NCBI RefSeq assembly: GCF_002078175.1
Contig: NZ_MWFK01000002.1
Span: 2,356,001 to 2,420,000, forward strand
DNA length: 64,000 bases
Direction of reading: 5' to 3'
Source: Streptomyces sp. M41(2017)
GTDB taxonomy: Bacteria > Actinomycetota > Actinomycetes > Streptomycetales > Streptomycetaceae
Shown here: positions 16,156-24,488 of the stretch, one piece after another
Numbering within the stretch: the first letter of the stretch is position 1
How the letters are laid out: the number at the start of each line of letters is the position of its first letter
The notes under the pieces: model-generated
What the model was told of the DNA's origin: nothing
The model's database searches: none
What the model saw: only the letters and a program-made list of their open reading frames with translations
Translations under genes and position numbers: made by a program

Positions 16156-16491
16156 GTGATCCTGATGCGTACGGGCAGTGAACCGGTGACAGCACGCAGT
16201 GCTCTGCGGCTGCGGTTCTGGCTGAGCGCGTGGGGCCTGATCTGGGCCGTCGCCGGAACCGTGGCCTTCGTCCTGGCGGGACGGCCGGGCTGGGCGGCGG
16301 CCTGCGCGGTGCTGTGGCTGCTCGTCACCGTGGACATGGTGATGATCGTCCGGCACATCCGGCAGGGGCCGCACTACCAGCCGGGCCGTGACGTCCCGCC
16401 GTACGAACCGGTCGACGAGCGGTCGGCGCCGCCTCCGAACCCTCCTCCCCGCCCGCCGACGCACCGCCACTCGAAGCCGTCGCGTCCCTGA
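16156..16491 (+). CDS. DUF6343 family small membrane protein
   Basis: 111 residues. Two hydrophobic segments (LRFWLSAWGLIWAVAGTVAFVLA and WAAACAVLWLLVTVDMVMIV) are followed by RHIRQGPHYQPGRDVPPYEP and a Pro-rich tail. The RTGSEPVTARSALRLR opening is typical of the family, which is confined to actinomycetes and has no known function. The GTG at 16156 has AGGA six bases upstream; the ATG at 16165 is a possible alternative. Confidence 0.8.
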   Translation: MILMRTGSEPVTARSALRLRFWLSAWGLIWAVAGTVAFVLAGRPGWAAACAVLWLLVTVDMVMIVRHIRQGPHYQPGRDVPPYEPVDERSAPPPNPPPRPPTHRHSKPSRP

Positions 16492-16552
16492 GGAGCGCTC
16501 CTCCGCGTCACCGAAGCGGGGCGTACGGCGCCGGAGAGCGACGGCAGCCGTC

Positions 16553-16933
16553 CTAGGAGTCGAACCGTGCCGCTTCCAGGTACTGCGGGTTCGGGTCGAG
16601 CGCGGCCGCCAGTCTGAAGTGGCGCTTCGCCTGCTCGGGGCGCCGCTGGCGCTCGTAGGTCCGGGCGAGCGCGAAGTGCGCGAACGCGTTGTCCGGTTCG
16701 CGCTCCAGGACGATCGTGAACTCGAGCTCCGCGGGACGCAGTTGCGCGGCGGCGAAGAAGGCACGCGCGCGCAGCAGCCGCGCTGCCGTGTTCTCGGGGT
16801 GCGCGGCGATGACACGGTCGAGCAGTTTCACCGCGCCCTGCGGGTCTCGCGCGCCGAGCAGCTGCTCGGCGGCACGGAAGTCGATGACATGGGTCTCCGG
16901 AGTGCGTCCGGTCGGTCCGCTGGTCTCGGGCAC
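16553..16933 (-). CDS. Tetratricopeptide-repeat protein
   Basis: 126 residues with about two and a half TPR units (AVKLLDRVIAAHPENTAARLLRARAFFAA, AELEFTIVLEREPDNAFAHFALARTYERQ, AKRHFRLAAALDPNPQYLEAA). TPRs mediate protein-protein contacts; the partner is unknown. The GTG at 16933 has AAGGA upstream. The gene ends the coaE transcription unit (coaE stop to this start is 50 bp). Confidence 0.85.
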   Translation of the reverse strand: MPETSGPTGRTPETHVIDFRAAEQLLGARDPQGAVKLLDRVIAAHPENTAARLLRARAFFAAAQLRPAELEFTIVLEREPDNAFAHFALARTYERQRRPEQAKRHFRLAAALDPNPQYLEAARFDS

Positions 16934-16983
16934 GGCAGAGTCCTTCCCTCGCTGCAACGGTTCAACGCCCCGCCCGCGGGACG

Positions 16984-17592
16984 CTATTCCTGGGGCTGCC
17001 GGGCTCTGCGCACGAGATCGCCCCATACGTCCGCCACCCGTCGCTCCAGATCCGCGAGTGGCACGTCGTTGTCGATGACGATGTCCGCGACGGCCAGCCG
17101 CTTCTCGCGCGGGGCCTGCGCGGCCATGCGGGCGCGGGCGTCGTCCTCGGTCATGCCGCGCAGACGGACGAGGCGGTCGAGCTGGGTCTCGGGGCGGGCG
17201 TCCACGACGATCACCAGGTCGTACAGGGGGGCCAGGCCGTTCTCGGCGAGCAGGGGCACGTCGTGCACGACGACGGCGTCCGCCGGGGCGGCCTCCTCCA
17301 GGGTGCGCGAGCGGGTGCCGACGAGCGGGTGCACGATCGCGTTCAGGGTGGCGAGCTTCTCGGGGTCGGCGAAGACGATCGAGCCGAGCCGGGGCCGGTC
17401 GAGTGCGCCCTCGGCCGTCAGCACGTCCTCGCCGAAGGCGTCGACGACCGCCGCCAGCCCGGGAGTTCCGGGCTCGACGACCTCCCGCGCGATGCGGTCC
17501 GCGTCGATCAGGACCGCCCCGTGCTCGACGAGGAGCCGGGACACTTCGCTCTTGCCGGCGCCGATACCGCCGGTCAGGCCCACCTTCAGCAT
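16984..17592 (-). CDS. coaE: Dephospho-CoA kinase
   Basis: 202 residues; phosphorylates the ribose 3'-OH of dephospho-CoA, the last step of CoA biosynthesis. Walker A GGIGAGKS at residues 8-15; substrate motifs LIDADRIAREVVEPG and IVHPLV; lid region RMAAQAPREKRLAVADIVIDNDVPLADLERRV. The start at 17592 gives the usual MLKVGLTGG N-terminus; a longer reading adds eight residues. Typical length for the family. Confidence 0.96.
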   Translation of the reverse strand: MLKVGLTGGIGAGKSEVSRLLVEHGAVLIDADRIAREVVEPGTPGLAAVVDAFGEDVLTAEGALDRPRLGSIVFADPEKLATLNAIVHPLVGTRSRTLEEAAPADAVVVHDVPLLAENGLAPLYDLVIVVDARPETQLDRLVRLRGMTEDDARARMAAQAPREKRLAVADIVIDNDVPLADLERRVADVWGDLVRRARQPQE

Positions 17593-17682
17593 GCCTGGCA
17601 GCTTAGGGCCTGGCACCGACAGCGCGCCGGGCCGGGAGGCCCCCGGTCCGGGGACCCGGGTTCCGGCGGCCGGGCGACGGTG

Positions 17683-18621
17683 TCAAGAGTCGCCTTCACG
17701 CTCCGCGAGAAAGCGCTCGAACTCCTGACCGATCTCGTCCGCGGAAGGGATGTCCACCGGTTCCGCGAGCATGTTCCCCCGGGTCTCGGCACCGGCCGAG
17801 GCGTCGTACTGGTGCTCCAGTCCCTGGACGAGGGCGACCAGCTCCTCGTCGCCCTCCTGGATCTGCCGGTCGATCTCGGTCTGGGTGCGGTGCGCCTCGG
17901 TCCGCAGGGCGTGCGCCATCCCGGGAAGCACCAGGCCGGTCGCGGCCGTGATGGACTCCAGGACGGTCAGCGCCGCGTCGGGGTACGGCGACCGCGCGAT
18001 GTAGTGGGGCACGTGCGCGGCGACACCGAGCACGTCGTGTCCGGCCTCCATGAGGCGGTACTCGACGAGGGACTCGGCGCTTCCGGGGACCTGCGCCTCG
18101 TCGAAGGGGCTGCGGTGGCCCGGCACCAGGTCGGTGCGGTTGCCGTGCGGAGTGAGGCCGACCGGGCGGGTGTGCGGGACGCCCATGGGGATGCCGTGGA
18201 AGTTCACCGAGAGGCGGACGCCGAGCCGCTCCACGATCTGCTGGACGGCGGCCGCGAAGCGCTCCCACTCGACGTCCGGCTCGGGGCCGGAGAGCAGCAG
18301 GAAGGGCGCGCCGGTGGCGTCCTGGACGAGGCGGACGTCGAGCGTGGGCTCCTCGTACTCCGTCCAGCGGTCGCGCTTGAACGTCAGCAGCGGGCGGCGG
18401 GCCCGGTAGTCCACGAGCCGGTCGTGGTCGAAACGGGCCACGACCTGGTGGGGCAACGAGTCGAGGGCACGGTCGACGATCTGGTCGCCCGTCTCACCCG
18501 CGTCGATGTATCCGTCGAAGTGGTAGAGCATGACAAGACCGGCCGACTCCTGGGCGAGTGCCATGTCGACCACGGCCAGCCCCTTCGGCTCCCATGCGTA
18601 CAAACCCTGCGGATCAAGCAC
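17683..18621 (-). CDS. PAC2 family protein
   Basis: 312 residues. The PAC2 (proteasome assembly chaperone 2-like) fold occurs in archaeal, eukaryotic and actinobacterial proteins. Recognisable parts are MLYHFDGYIDAGETGDQIVDRAL, FHGIPMGVPHTRPVGLTPHGNR and AHVPHYIARSPYPDAALTVLESI. The function in bacteria is not settled; a link to proteasome or cell-envelope quality control has been suggested. The GTG at 18621 follows AGGAGG by about 10 nt. Single gene upstream of coaE. Confidence 0.85.
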   Translation of the reverse strand: MLDPQGLYAWEPKGLAVVDMALAQESAGLVMLYHFDGYIDAGETGDQIVDRALDSLPHQVVARFDHDRLVDYRARRPLLTFKRDRWTEYEEPTLDVRLVQDATGAPFLLLSGPEPDVEWERFAAAVQQIVERLGVRLSVNFHGIPMGVPHTRPVGLTPHGNRTDLVPGHRSPFDEAQVPGSAESLVEYRLMEAGHDVLGVAAHVPHYIARSPYPDAALTVLESITAATGLVLPGMAHALRTEAHRTQTEIDRQIQEGDEELVALVQGLEHQYDASAGAETRGNMLAEPVDIPSADEIGQEFERFLAEREGDS

Positions 18622-18773
18622 TGTGACCGCTCCTCCTCGTGTTCGTACTCGACAACATGGTGCGGAGCACGGACATTCCCGTTCCGTGCTCCGCACCGTC
18701 GGCCGGCCGCGTTCCCCGTCCGCCACGAGCACGGCAGACGCGTGTCACCAGGACGGCACGCGCGTGTGGAGCG

Positions 18774-20381
18774 TCACGACGACAGCACGCGCGCGTGCAG
18801 CGCGCTGACGGCATTGCGGGCGGAGGTGAAGGCGCCGTGCTGCCAGGCGTCGGTGTAGCTGAGCCAGTCGCCCGCGAAGAAGACGCGCCCGGTGGGCCGG
18901 TTCAGCGGCGTGTAGCGGGGGTCGTCGGGTCCGCCGGGGGTGTCGTGCCAGGCGGCTTCGAGGTGCGGTGTCTGGCGCCAGTGGTGGGAGAAGGAGGAGG
19001 CGAGTTCGGTCCGGTACTTCTCGCCGTAGATCTTGACGCCCGCGGCCACCGCGCGCCTCTCCCGGTCCTTGGGGGCGAGCTTGGCGTACGAGTCGGCGTC
19101 GGAGCCGTAGTTGTAGTACCCGATCATGACGCCGCGCCGGCCGTTGAAGCCGTAGGAGGGGTGCCAGATGTGGGTGACGTCCTGGTCGGTCTCGGTGATG
19201 CCGCCGTAGATGCGGTGGTCGAGCTCCCACCAGCGTGAGCGGTATTCGAGGCCGATCTTGCCCGCGGACTGCGGGGTGATCGCCTCCAGGGCGCTCTGGA
19301 CGCCGGAGCCGAGGTTGTGCGGGACCTTGGCGAGGATGTTGGGCGGCAGGGCGCCGATGCAGAAGTCGGCGTCGACGGACTTCGTCCGGCCGCCCTGGGT
19401 GTACGTGACGGTGACGCCGTGGCCCTTGTCGGTGATCCGGGTGACCGCGGCTCCGGTGCGGACGCGGTGGGCTCCTATGGCCCGGGTGAGGGCCTTGGGT
19501 ATCTGGTCCATGCCGCCGACCGGCTGGAACATCAGCATGGCCTGGTCGAATTCGAACTCGAAGGAGAAGTAGCGGCCGACGCCGCTGGCGAAGACCTGGG
19601 AGGCGGTGGGTACGTCTCCGAGGACGGTCCCCGGGGTTCCGGCGGCGGCGGGCACGGTGGTGTAGCCGCGGCGCGGTCCGCCCTCGTAGGCGAGTTTGTC
19701 GCCGAGTTCGCCGAAGTCCTTGAGGAACTCGACGAGCCGGTCCTGGTCGGCGGCGGTCAGTTCCCTGTCGAGGGCCCCCTTGTCGGTGGCCTTGGCGAGC
19801 AGTTCGGAGACGTAGCCGTACACGTCGGCCTTGGCGGTGCGGTGACGGACCGGCTTGGTCATGCCGGACGACTCGTTGTACATGTACGCGTCCGCGTTCG
19901 TGTTCGTGAACACCTCGACCGGGACGCCGAGTTCGCGGCAGTAGTCGAGGGTGACCATCCACTGCGGGATGCGAGCCGGTCCGGCGTTCATGTACTGGCC
20001 GTCGCTGAAGCGTGCCGTCTGGGTGTTGCCGTACAGGTCGGTGGTCGCGTCCCCGCCGCGCACGGTGAAGTTGCGGCCACCGGTGCGGTCCCTGGCCTCC
20101 AGGACCGTACAGTCGTAGCCCGCCTTGCCGAGTTCGTAGGCGGAGGCGAGTCCGGCGATGCCGCCGCCTACGATCACGACCTTCGCGGCGCCTCTCCCGG
20201 TGAGCGTGAAATCGCCCGACTTCGGTGCACGGTAAGGCTGTTCACGCTGGGCGGCCTGCGCGGTGGGCGCGAGGCCGAGGGCTCCCATGGTCGCGAACAT
20301 CGCGCCCGCACCGCCGGTCAGACCGACGGTACGCAAGAACGCGCGCCGGCTCGACGCACTCGATCGCTCCTGTGCTGCCAT
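18774..20381 (-). CDS. Tat-exported flavin amine oxidase / L-amino acid oxidase
   Basis: 535 residues. A twin-arginine signal (SSRRAFLRTVG) with hydrophobic stretch ends near residue 43. The FAD-binding site is VVIVGGGIAGLASAYELGKAGYDCTVLEARDRTGGRN (67-103). The C-terminal FAD contact is GRVFFAGDWLSYTDAWQHGAFTSA. This is the flavin monoamine/L-amino acid oxidase family, which produces H2O2 and ammonia from amines or amino acids outside the cell. L-amino acid specificity is plausible from the GPARIPQ and WWELDH stretches but unproven. Single gene, divergent from the beta-helix gene. Confidence 0.92.
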   Translation of the reverse strand: MAAQERSSASSRRAFLRTVGLTGGAGAMFATMGALGLAPTAQAAQREQPYRAPKSGDFTLTGRGAAKVVIVGGGIAGLASAYELGKAGYDCTVLEARDRTGGRNFTVRGGDATTDLYGNTQTARFSDGQYMNAGPARIPQWMVTLDYCRELGVPVEVFTNTNADAYMYNESSGMTKPVRHRTAKADVYGYVSELLAKATDKGALDRELTAADQDRLVEFLKDFGELGDKLAYEGGPRRGYTTVPAAAGTPGTVLGDVPTASQVFASGVGRYFSFEFEFDQAMLMFQPVGGMDQIPKALTRAIGAHRVRTGAAVTRITDKGHGVTVTYTQGGRTKSVDADFCIGALPPNILAKVPHNLGSGVQSALEAITPQSAGKIGLEYRSRWWELDHRIYGGITETDQDVTHIWHPSYGFNGRRGVMIGYYNYGSDADSYAKLAPKDRERRAVAAGVKIYGEKYRTELASSFSHHWRQTPHLEAAWHDTPGGPDDPRYTPLNRPTGRVFFAGDWLSYTDAWQHGAFTSARNAVSALHARVLSS

Positions 20382-20502
20382 GCCTTCGGCTCCCCTCTCG
20401 ATCTTGGATGACCCGGGGATCCTGGCAACAGCCGGTTACAGCCCTGCGGTTACTCGTGTATCCGCCACGTTTCCCTCCCCGCACACCGGCCTGGTACGTA
20501 CC

Positions 20503-20563
20503 TTGACGCGACCCCGAAGCACCCTTACGTTCATGTGGGCGCCCAAAGTTCATGTACAAGAAC
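20503..20563 (+). promoter_or_regulatory. Promoter with overlapping operator for beta-helix gene
   Basis: TTGACG (20503-20508), a 17-bp spacer and TACGTT (20526-20531) form a good housekeeping promoter. Overlapping and following it, GTTCATGT occurs at 20529-20536 and again at 20548-20555 (19-bp period). The second copy belongs to an imperfect palindrome GTTCATGTACAAGAAC centred on TGTACA. This looks like a repressor-controlled promoter. Confidence 0.55.
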
Positions 20564-20600
20564 CACTTTCTTGCGAACCGACGGGAAGGTCACCCCCCAC

Positions 20601-21560
20601 ATGCGTATGCGACGCACGCTTCTCCCCCTGCTCGGCGCGGCACTGGCCACCGGCGGAGTGTTCGTGTCCGCCTCCACCGCGAGCGCGGCGCAGACCATCG
20701 AGGTCGCCACGGCCGCCCAGCTGAAGTCGGCGCTCACCTCCGCCGCGCCCGGCGACACCATTCACCTCGCGGACGGCACGTACACCGGCAACTTCAAGAC
20801 GACGACGGCCGCGAGCTCCGGCTCCCGCATCACTCTCACCGGCTCGGCGAAGGCCGTCCTGACGGCGGGCGGCGGATACGGGCTGCACCTCAACGGCGCC
20901 TCGTACTGGACGGTCCGGGGCGTCACCGTCACCGGCGGCCAGAAGGGCATCATGATCGACTCGGCGAAGGGCGTCGTCGTGGACACGGTCACCGTCCACG
21001 GGCTCGACATGGAGGGCGTCCACTTCCGCAACTCCAGCACGGACGGCGCGATCAGGAACTCGAAGATCTACGACACCGGCAACGACGGCCGCGGGATGGG
21101 CGAGGGCGTATACGTGGGCACGGCCGGCGGGACCTCGGACAGGAGCGACCGTATCGAGATCAGCGGCAACACGATCGGCCCGGACGTGGGAGGCGAGAAC
21201 GTCGACATCAAGGAGGGCACGACGGGTGCGCGCATCACCGGCAACACCTTCGACGGCAGCGGACTGACCGGTGCCAACTTCGACGACTCCTGGGTCGACG
21301 TGAAGGGCAACGACGTCCTCGTCGAGAACAACAAGGGAACCGCGACCACGAACGACGGATACGAGACCCACACCCAGCAGTCCGGCTGGGGCTGCGGCAC
21401 CGTGTTCCGCGGCAACACCTCGGACCTGCGGGGTGCCACCGGGGACAAGCAACTCGCGGTCAACGTCACGAACTACAGCACGTCGTGCCGGACCACCGTG
21501 TACGCGTCGAACACGGTGACGGGCGGCAAGGGGCTCACCAATGTCACGGTGACGCCCTGA
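20601..21560 (+). CDS. Secreted right-handed beta-helix (pectate lyase-like) protein
   Basis: 319 residues with a Sec signal (RMRRTLLPLLGAALATGGVFVSASTASA, cleavage about residue 30). The mature part is a parallel beta-helix with repeated N-x-I/V turns (VRGVTVTGGQKGIMIDSA, IRNSKIYDTGNDG, ISGNTIGPDVGGENVDIKEG, ITGNTFDGS, VENNKGT). The fold is shared by pectate lyases, alginate lyases and related secreted polysaccharide-active proteins; no complete lyase catalytic site was identified. The ATG at 20601 has GGAAGG upstream. It lies convergent to rpsA across a strong terminator. Confidence 0.85.
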   Translation: MRMRRTLLPLLGAALATGGVFVSASTASAAQTIEVATAAQLKSALTSAAPGDTIHLADGTYTGNFKTTTAASSGSRITLTGSAKAVLTAGGGYGLHLNGASYWTVRGVTVTGGQKGIMIDSAKGVVVDTVTVHGLDMEGVHFRNSSTDGAIRNSKIYDTGNDGRGMGEGVYVGTAGGTSDRSDRIEISGNTIGPDVGGENVDIKEGTTGARITGNTFDGSGLTGANFDDSWVDVKGNDVLVENNKGTATTNDGYETHTQQSGWGCGTVFRGNTSDLRGATGDKQLAVNVTNYSTSCRTTVYASNTVTGGKGLTNVTVTP

Positions 21561-21588
21561 CTCTGCCGGAACAACAGGCCCCCCCATG

Positions 21589-21628
21589 GAAGTGGGCCCG
21601 CACCGAATCGGTGCGGGCCCACTTCTTT
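21589..21628. terminator. Bidirectional terminator between beta-helix gene and rpsA
   Basis: A perfect 16-bp stem (GAAGTGGGCCCGCACC with its complement at 21610-21625) has a 5-nt loop, and TTTC follows on the plus strand. It serves both the beta-helix gene and rpsA, which converge here. Confidence 0.85.
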
Positions 21629-21653
21629 CAACTACTGCCTAGCGGGGAGCCTT

Positions 21654-23159
21654 TCAGCTCTGGCCGCCGGCGAGCTTCTCGCGCAGAGCCGCCAGGGCCT
21701 CGTCCGACGCCAGGGCGCCGGAGTTGTCGTCCGACTCCGAGGAGTACGAACCGCCGCCGCCACCGGACGCGGCCGGAGCCGCGGTGGAGGTGCTGGCGCC
21801 CTCGGCCTCGGCCTGAGCGTCGGCCTCGCGGGACTTGATGACCTGGGCCTGGTGCTGCTCGAAGCGCTGCTGCGCCTCGGCGTACTGCGTCTCCCACACC
21901 TCACGCTGGGACTCGAAGCCCTCGAGCCAGTCGTTGGTCTCCGGGTCGAAGCCCTCGGGGTAGATGTAGTTGCCCTGGTCGTCGTACGACGCGGCCATGC
22001 CGTACAGGGTCGGGTCGAAGTCGACCGACGCCGGGTCGGCACCGAAGGCCTCGTTGGCCTGCTTCAGCGAGAGGCTGATGCGGCGGCGCTCGAGGTCGAT
22101 GTCGATGACCTTGACGAAGATCTCGTCGTTGACCTGGACGACCTGCTCCGGGATCTCCACGTGGCGCTCGGCCAGCTCGGAGATGTGGACCAGACCCTCG
22201 ATGCCCTCGTCCACGCGGACGAACGCACCGAACGGAACGAGCTTCGTGACCTTACCCGGGACGACCTGACCGATCTGGTGCGTCCGGGCGAACTGCTGCC
22301 ACGGGTCTTCCTGCGTCGCCTTGAGCGACAGGGAGACACGCTCGCGGTCCATGTCGACGTCGAGGACCTCGACGGTGACTTCCTGGCCGACCTCGACAAC
22401 CTCGGAGGGGTGGTCGATGTGCTTCCAGGAGAGCTCGGAGACGTGCACCAGACCGTCGACGCCACCCAGGTCCACGAAGGCACCGAAGTTGACGATCGAG
22501 GAGACGACGCCAGAGCGGACCTGACCCTTCTGCAGGGTCGTGAGGAACGTCTGGCGAACCTCGGACTGGGTCTGCTCCAGCCAGGCACGGCGGGACAGGA
22601 CCACGTTGTTGCGGTTCTTGTCCAGCTCGATGATCTTGGCCTCGAGCTCCTTGCCCACGTAGGGCTGGAGGTCGCGGACACGGCGCATCTCGACGAGGGA
22701 AGCCGGCAGGAAGCCACGGAGGCCGATGTCGAGGATGAGTCCACCCTTGACGACCTCGATGACGGTGCCGGTGACGATGCCGTCCTCTTCCTTGATCTTC
22801 TCGATGGTGCCCCAGGCGCGCTCGTACTGGGCGCGCTTCTTCGAGAGGATCAGGCGGCCTTCCTTGTCCTCCTTCTGGAGAACAAGGGCTTCGATCTCGT
22901 CGCCGACCTTGACGACCTCGTTCGGGTCGACGTCGTGCTTGATCGAGAGCTCGCGGCTCGGGATGACACCTTCGGTCTTGTAACCGATGTCGAGCAGGAC
23001 CTCGTCCCGGTCGACCTTCACGATGACGCCGTCGACGATGTCGCCGTCGTTGAAGTACTTGATCGTCTCGTCGATCGCGGCGAGGAAAGCTTCCTCGTTA
23101 CCGATGTCGTTGACCGCTACCTGCGGCGTGGTAGAGGTGGTCTCGGTGCTGCTCGTCAT
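21654..23159 (-). CDS. rpsA: 30S ribosomal protein S1
   Basis: 501 residues with four S1 (OB-fold) RNA-binding domains at about 36-105, 120-190, 205-275 and 290-362, as is usual for actinobacteria (six in E. coli). Each has the typical core, e.g. VNFGAFVDLGGVDGLVHVSELSW. An acidic Gly/Ser/Ala-rich tail (SGGGGGSYSSESDDNSG) ends the protein. It binds mRNA at the small subunit and aids initiation. The ATG at 23159 (MTSSTETTSTT) is the conserved start. It has its own consensus promoter about 200 bp upstream. Confidence 0.98.
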   Translation of the reverse strand: MTSSTETTSTTPQVAVNDIGNEEAFLAAIDETIKYFNDGDIVDGVIVKVDRDEVLLDIGYKTEGVIPSRELSIKHDVDPNEVVKVGDEIEALVLQKEDKEGRLILSKKRAQYERAWGTIEKIKEEDGIVTGTVIEVVKGGLILDIGLRGFLPASLVEMRRVRDLQPYVGKELEAKIIELDKNRNNVVLSRRAWLEQTQSEVRQTFLTTLQKGQVRSGVVSSIVNFGAFVDLGGVDGLVHVSELSWKHIDHPSEVVEVGQEVTVEVLDVDMDRERVSLSLKATQEDPWQQFARTHQIGQVVPGKVTKLVPFGAFVRVDEGIEGLVHISELAERHVEIPEQVVQVNDEIFVKVIDIDLERRRISLSLKQANEAFGADPASVDFDPTLYGMAASYDDQGNYIYPEGFDPETNDWLEGFESQREVWETQYAEAQQRFEQHQAQVIKSREADAQAEAEGASTSTAAPAASGGGGGSYSSESDDNSGALASDEALAALREKLAGGQS

Positions 23160-23359
23160 GTGGGAAAGGGCTCCGGTACGGACAGTGAGTCGTAGGTACT
23201 GCTTACGCCGGGAGCCCGTTTCGCCCTGTAGAAGCCGGACAGCCAAAGAAACGCCGAACCGGAAGAACCCGGTGGCGCCTCGAGAACCGAGGGGACATAC
23301 ATACAGATGCGAGCGTTACCTGCTACGTCTGAGGAGCGCAGGCCCGCAGCGCAACTTGT

Positions 23360-23388
23360 AGCATACGGGGGCAGCCGGGCAGGGTCAA
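23360..23388 (-). promoter_or_regulatory. Consensus promoter of rpsA
   Basis: On the minus strand: TTGACC (23388-23383), 17-bp spacer, TATGCT (23365-23360). This is a strong HrdB-type promoter and leaves an rpsA 5' leader of about 195 nt that is not otherwise explained. Confidence 0.8.
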
Positions 23389-23478
23389 TGCGCGAAGGCG
23401 CACACCCGGGGCGGATCGCCGCAATCCCGGCACAAGACCTGTCTCACGAGGCCACGCGGGTAGCCGAACATCTCTGCC

Positions 23479-24339
23479 GTGACACGCCCGAGACGGGTTG
23501 GACGGAAGAGTACGACGAGGGAGCCGATCATCCAAGAGCCCGAACCGTTCGAACCGGAAGCCACCCGACGCGCCGCCGATCTCACCGAGAGTTCGCGGGC
23601 GAACCGGGGCTGGTGGGACCGGAACGCGGACGAGTACCAGATCGAACACGGCACGTTCCTCGGTGACGACCGGTTCGTGTGGAGCCCCGAGGGCCTCGAC
23701 GAGGTGGAGGCCGAACTGCTCGGCCCGCCCGAGGACCTCAAGGACAAGGACGTCCTGGAGATCGGCGCCGGTGCGGCACAGTGCTCCCGCTGGCTGGCCG
23801 GCCAGGGCGCGCGCCCTGTCGCCCTGGACCTCTCCCACCGCCAGCTCCAGCACGCGCTGCGGATCGGCGGCGGGGTGCCGCTGGTGCAGGCGGACGCCTG
23901 CGCGCTGCCCTTCGCGGACGCCTCCTTCGACCTCGCCTGCTCGGCGTACGGGGCACTGCCGTTCATCGCCGACCAGGTGCTGGTGCTGAGCGAGGTGCGC
24001 CGGGTGCTGCGTCCCGGCGGCCGTTTCGTCTTCTCCGTCACCCACCCGATCCGCTGGGCGTTCCCGGACGAGCCCGGCCCCGAGGGGCTGTCGGTGTCCG
24101 CGTCCTACTTCGACCGCACCCCTTATGTGGAGCAGGACGACGAGGGCCGCGCGGTCTACGTCGAGCACCACCGGACGATCGGCGACCGGGTCCGGGACGT
24201 GGTGGCCGGCGGTTTCCGTCTGGTCGACCTCGTCGAACCGGAGTGGCCCGCCTGGAATACCCAGGAGTGGGGCGGCTGGTCCCCGTTGCGCGGCAACCTC
24301 ATCCCGGGCACGGCGATCTTCGTGTGCGAACGGGACTGA
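23479..24339 (+). CDS. Class I SAM-dependent methyltransferase
   Basis: 286 residues. SAM-binding motif I is VLEIGAGAAQCSRWLAGQG (about 92-110), followed by ALDLSHRQLQHAL, then VQADACALPFADASFDLACSAYGALPF (motifs II-III) and EVRRVLRPGGRFVFSVTHPIRW. It is a methyltransferase-11-type small-molecule enzyme; the substrate is unknown. It starts with GTG at 23479, divergent from rpsA, and the two share a 319-bp intergenic region that holds the rpsA promoter. Confidence 0.88.
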   Translation: MTRPRRVGRKSTTREPIIQEPEPFEPEATRRAADLTESSRANRGWWDRNADEYQIEHGTFLGDDRFVWSPEGLDEVEAELLGPPEDLKDKDVLEIGAGAAQCSRWLAGQGARPVALDLSHRQLQHALRIGGGVPLVQADACALPFADASFDLACSAYGALPFIADQVLVLSEVRRVLRPGGRFVFSVTHPIRWAFPDEPGPEGLSVSASYFDRTPYVEQDDEGRAVYVEHHRTIGDRVRDVVAGGFRLVDLVEPEWPAWNTQEWGGWSPLRGNLIPGTAIFVCERD

Positions 24340-24371
24340 GCCGGGCGGGACGAGGAGACCGCCGCGCGGTA

Positions 24372-24415
24372 GCACTCCCCCTGTATAGAGGAGGGCCTCT
24401 TAACAGGGGGAGTGC
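24372..24415. terminator. Branched hairpin between methyltransferase and hrpB
   Basis: The outer stem GCACTCCCCCTGT/ACAGGGGGAGTGC is perfect over 13 bp and encloses an inner AGAGG/CCTCT hairpin. It lies 33 bp after the methyltransferase stop and 74 bp before hrpB. Probably a terminator for the methyltransferase gene. Confidence 0.65.
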
Positions 24416-24488
24416 GCGCACGCGCGTGAGTGCACACGCACCGCCCGCGCGTGAGCAACCGGTTTGACGCGCGTACGAGACTGGGTGC

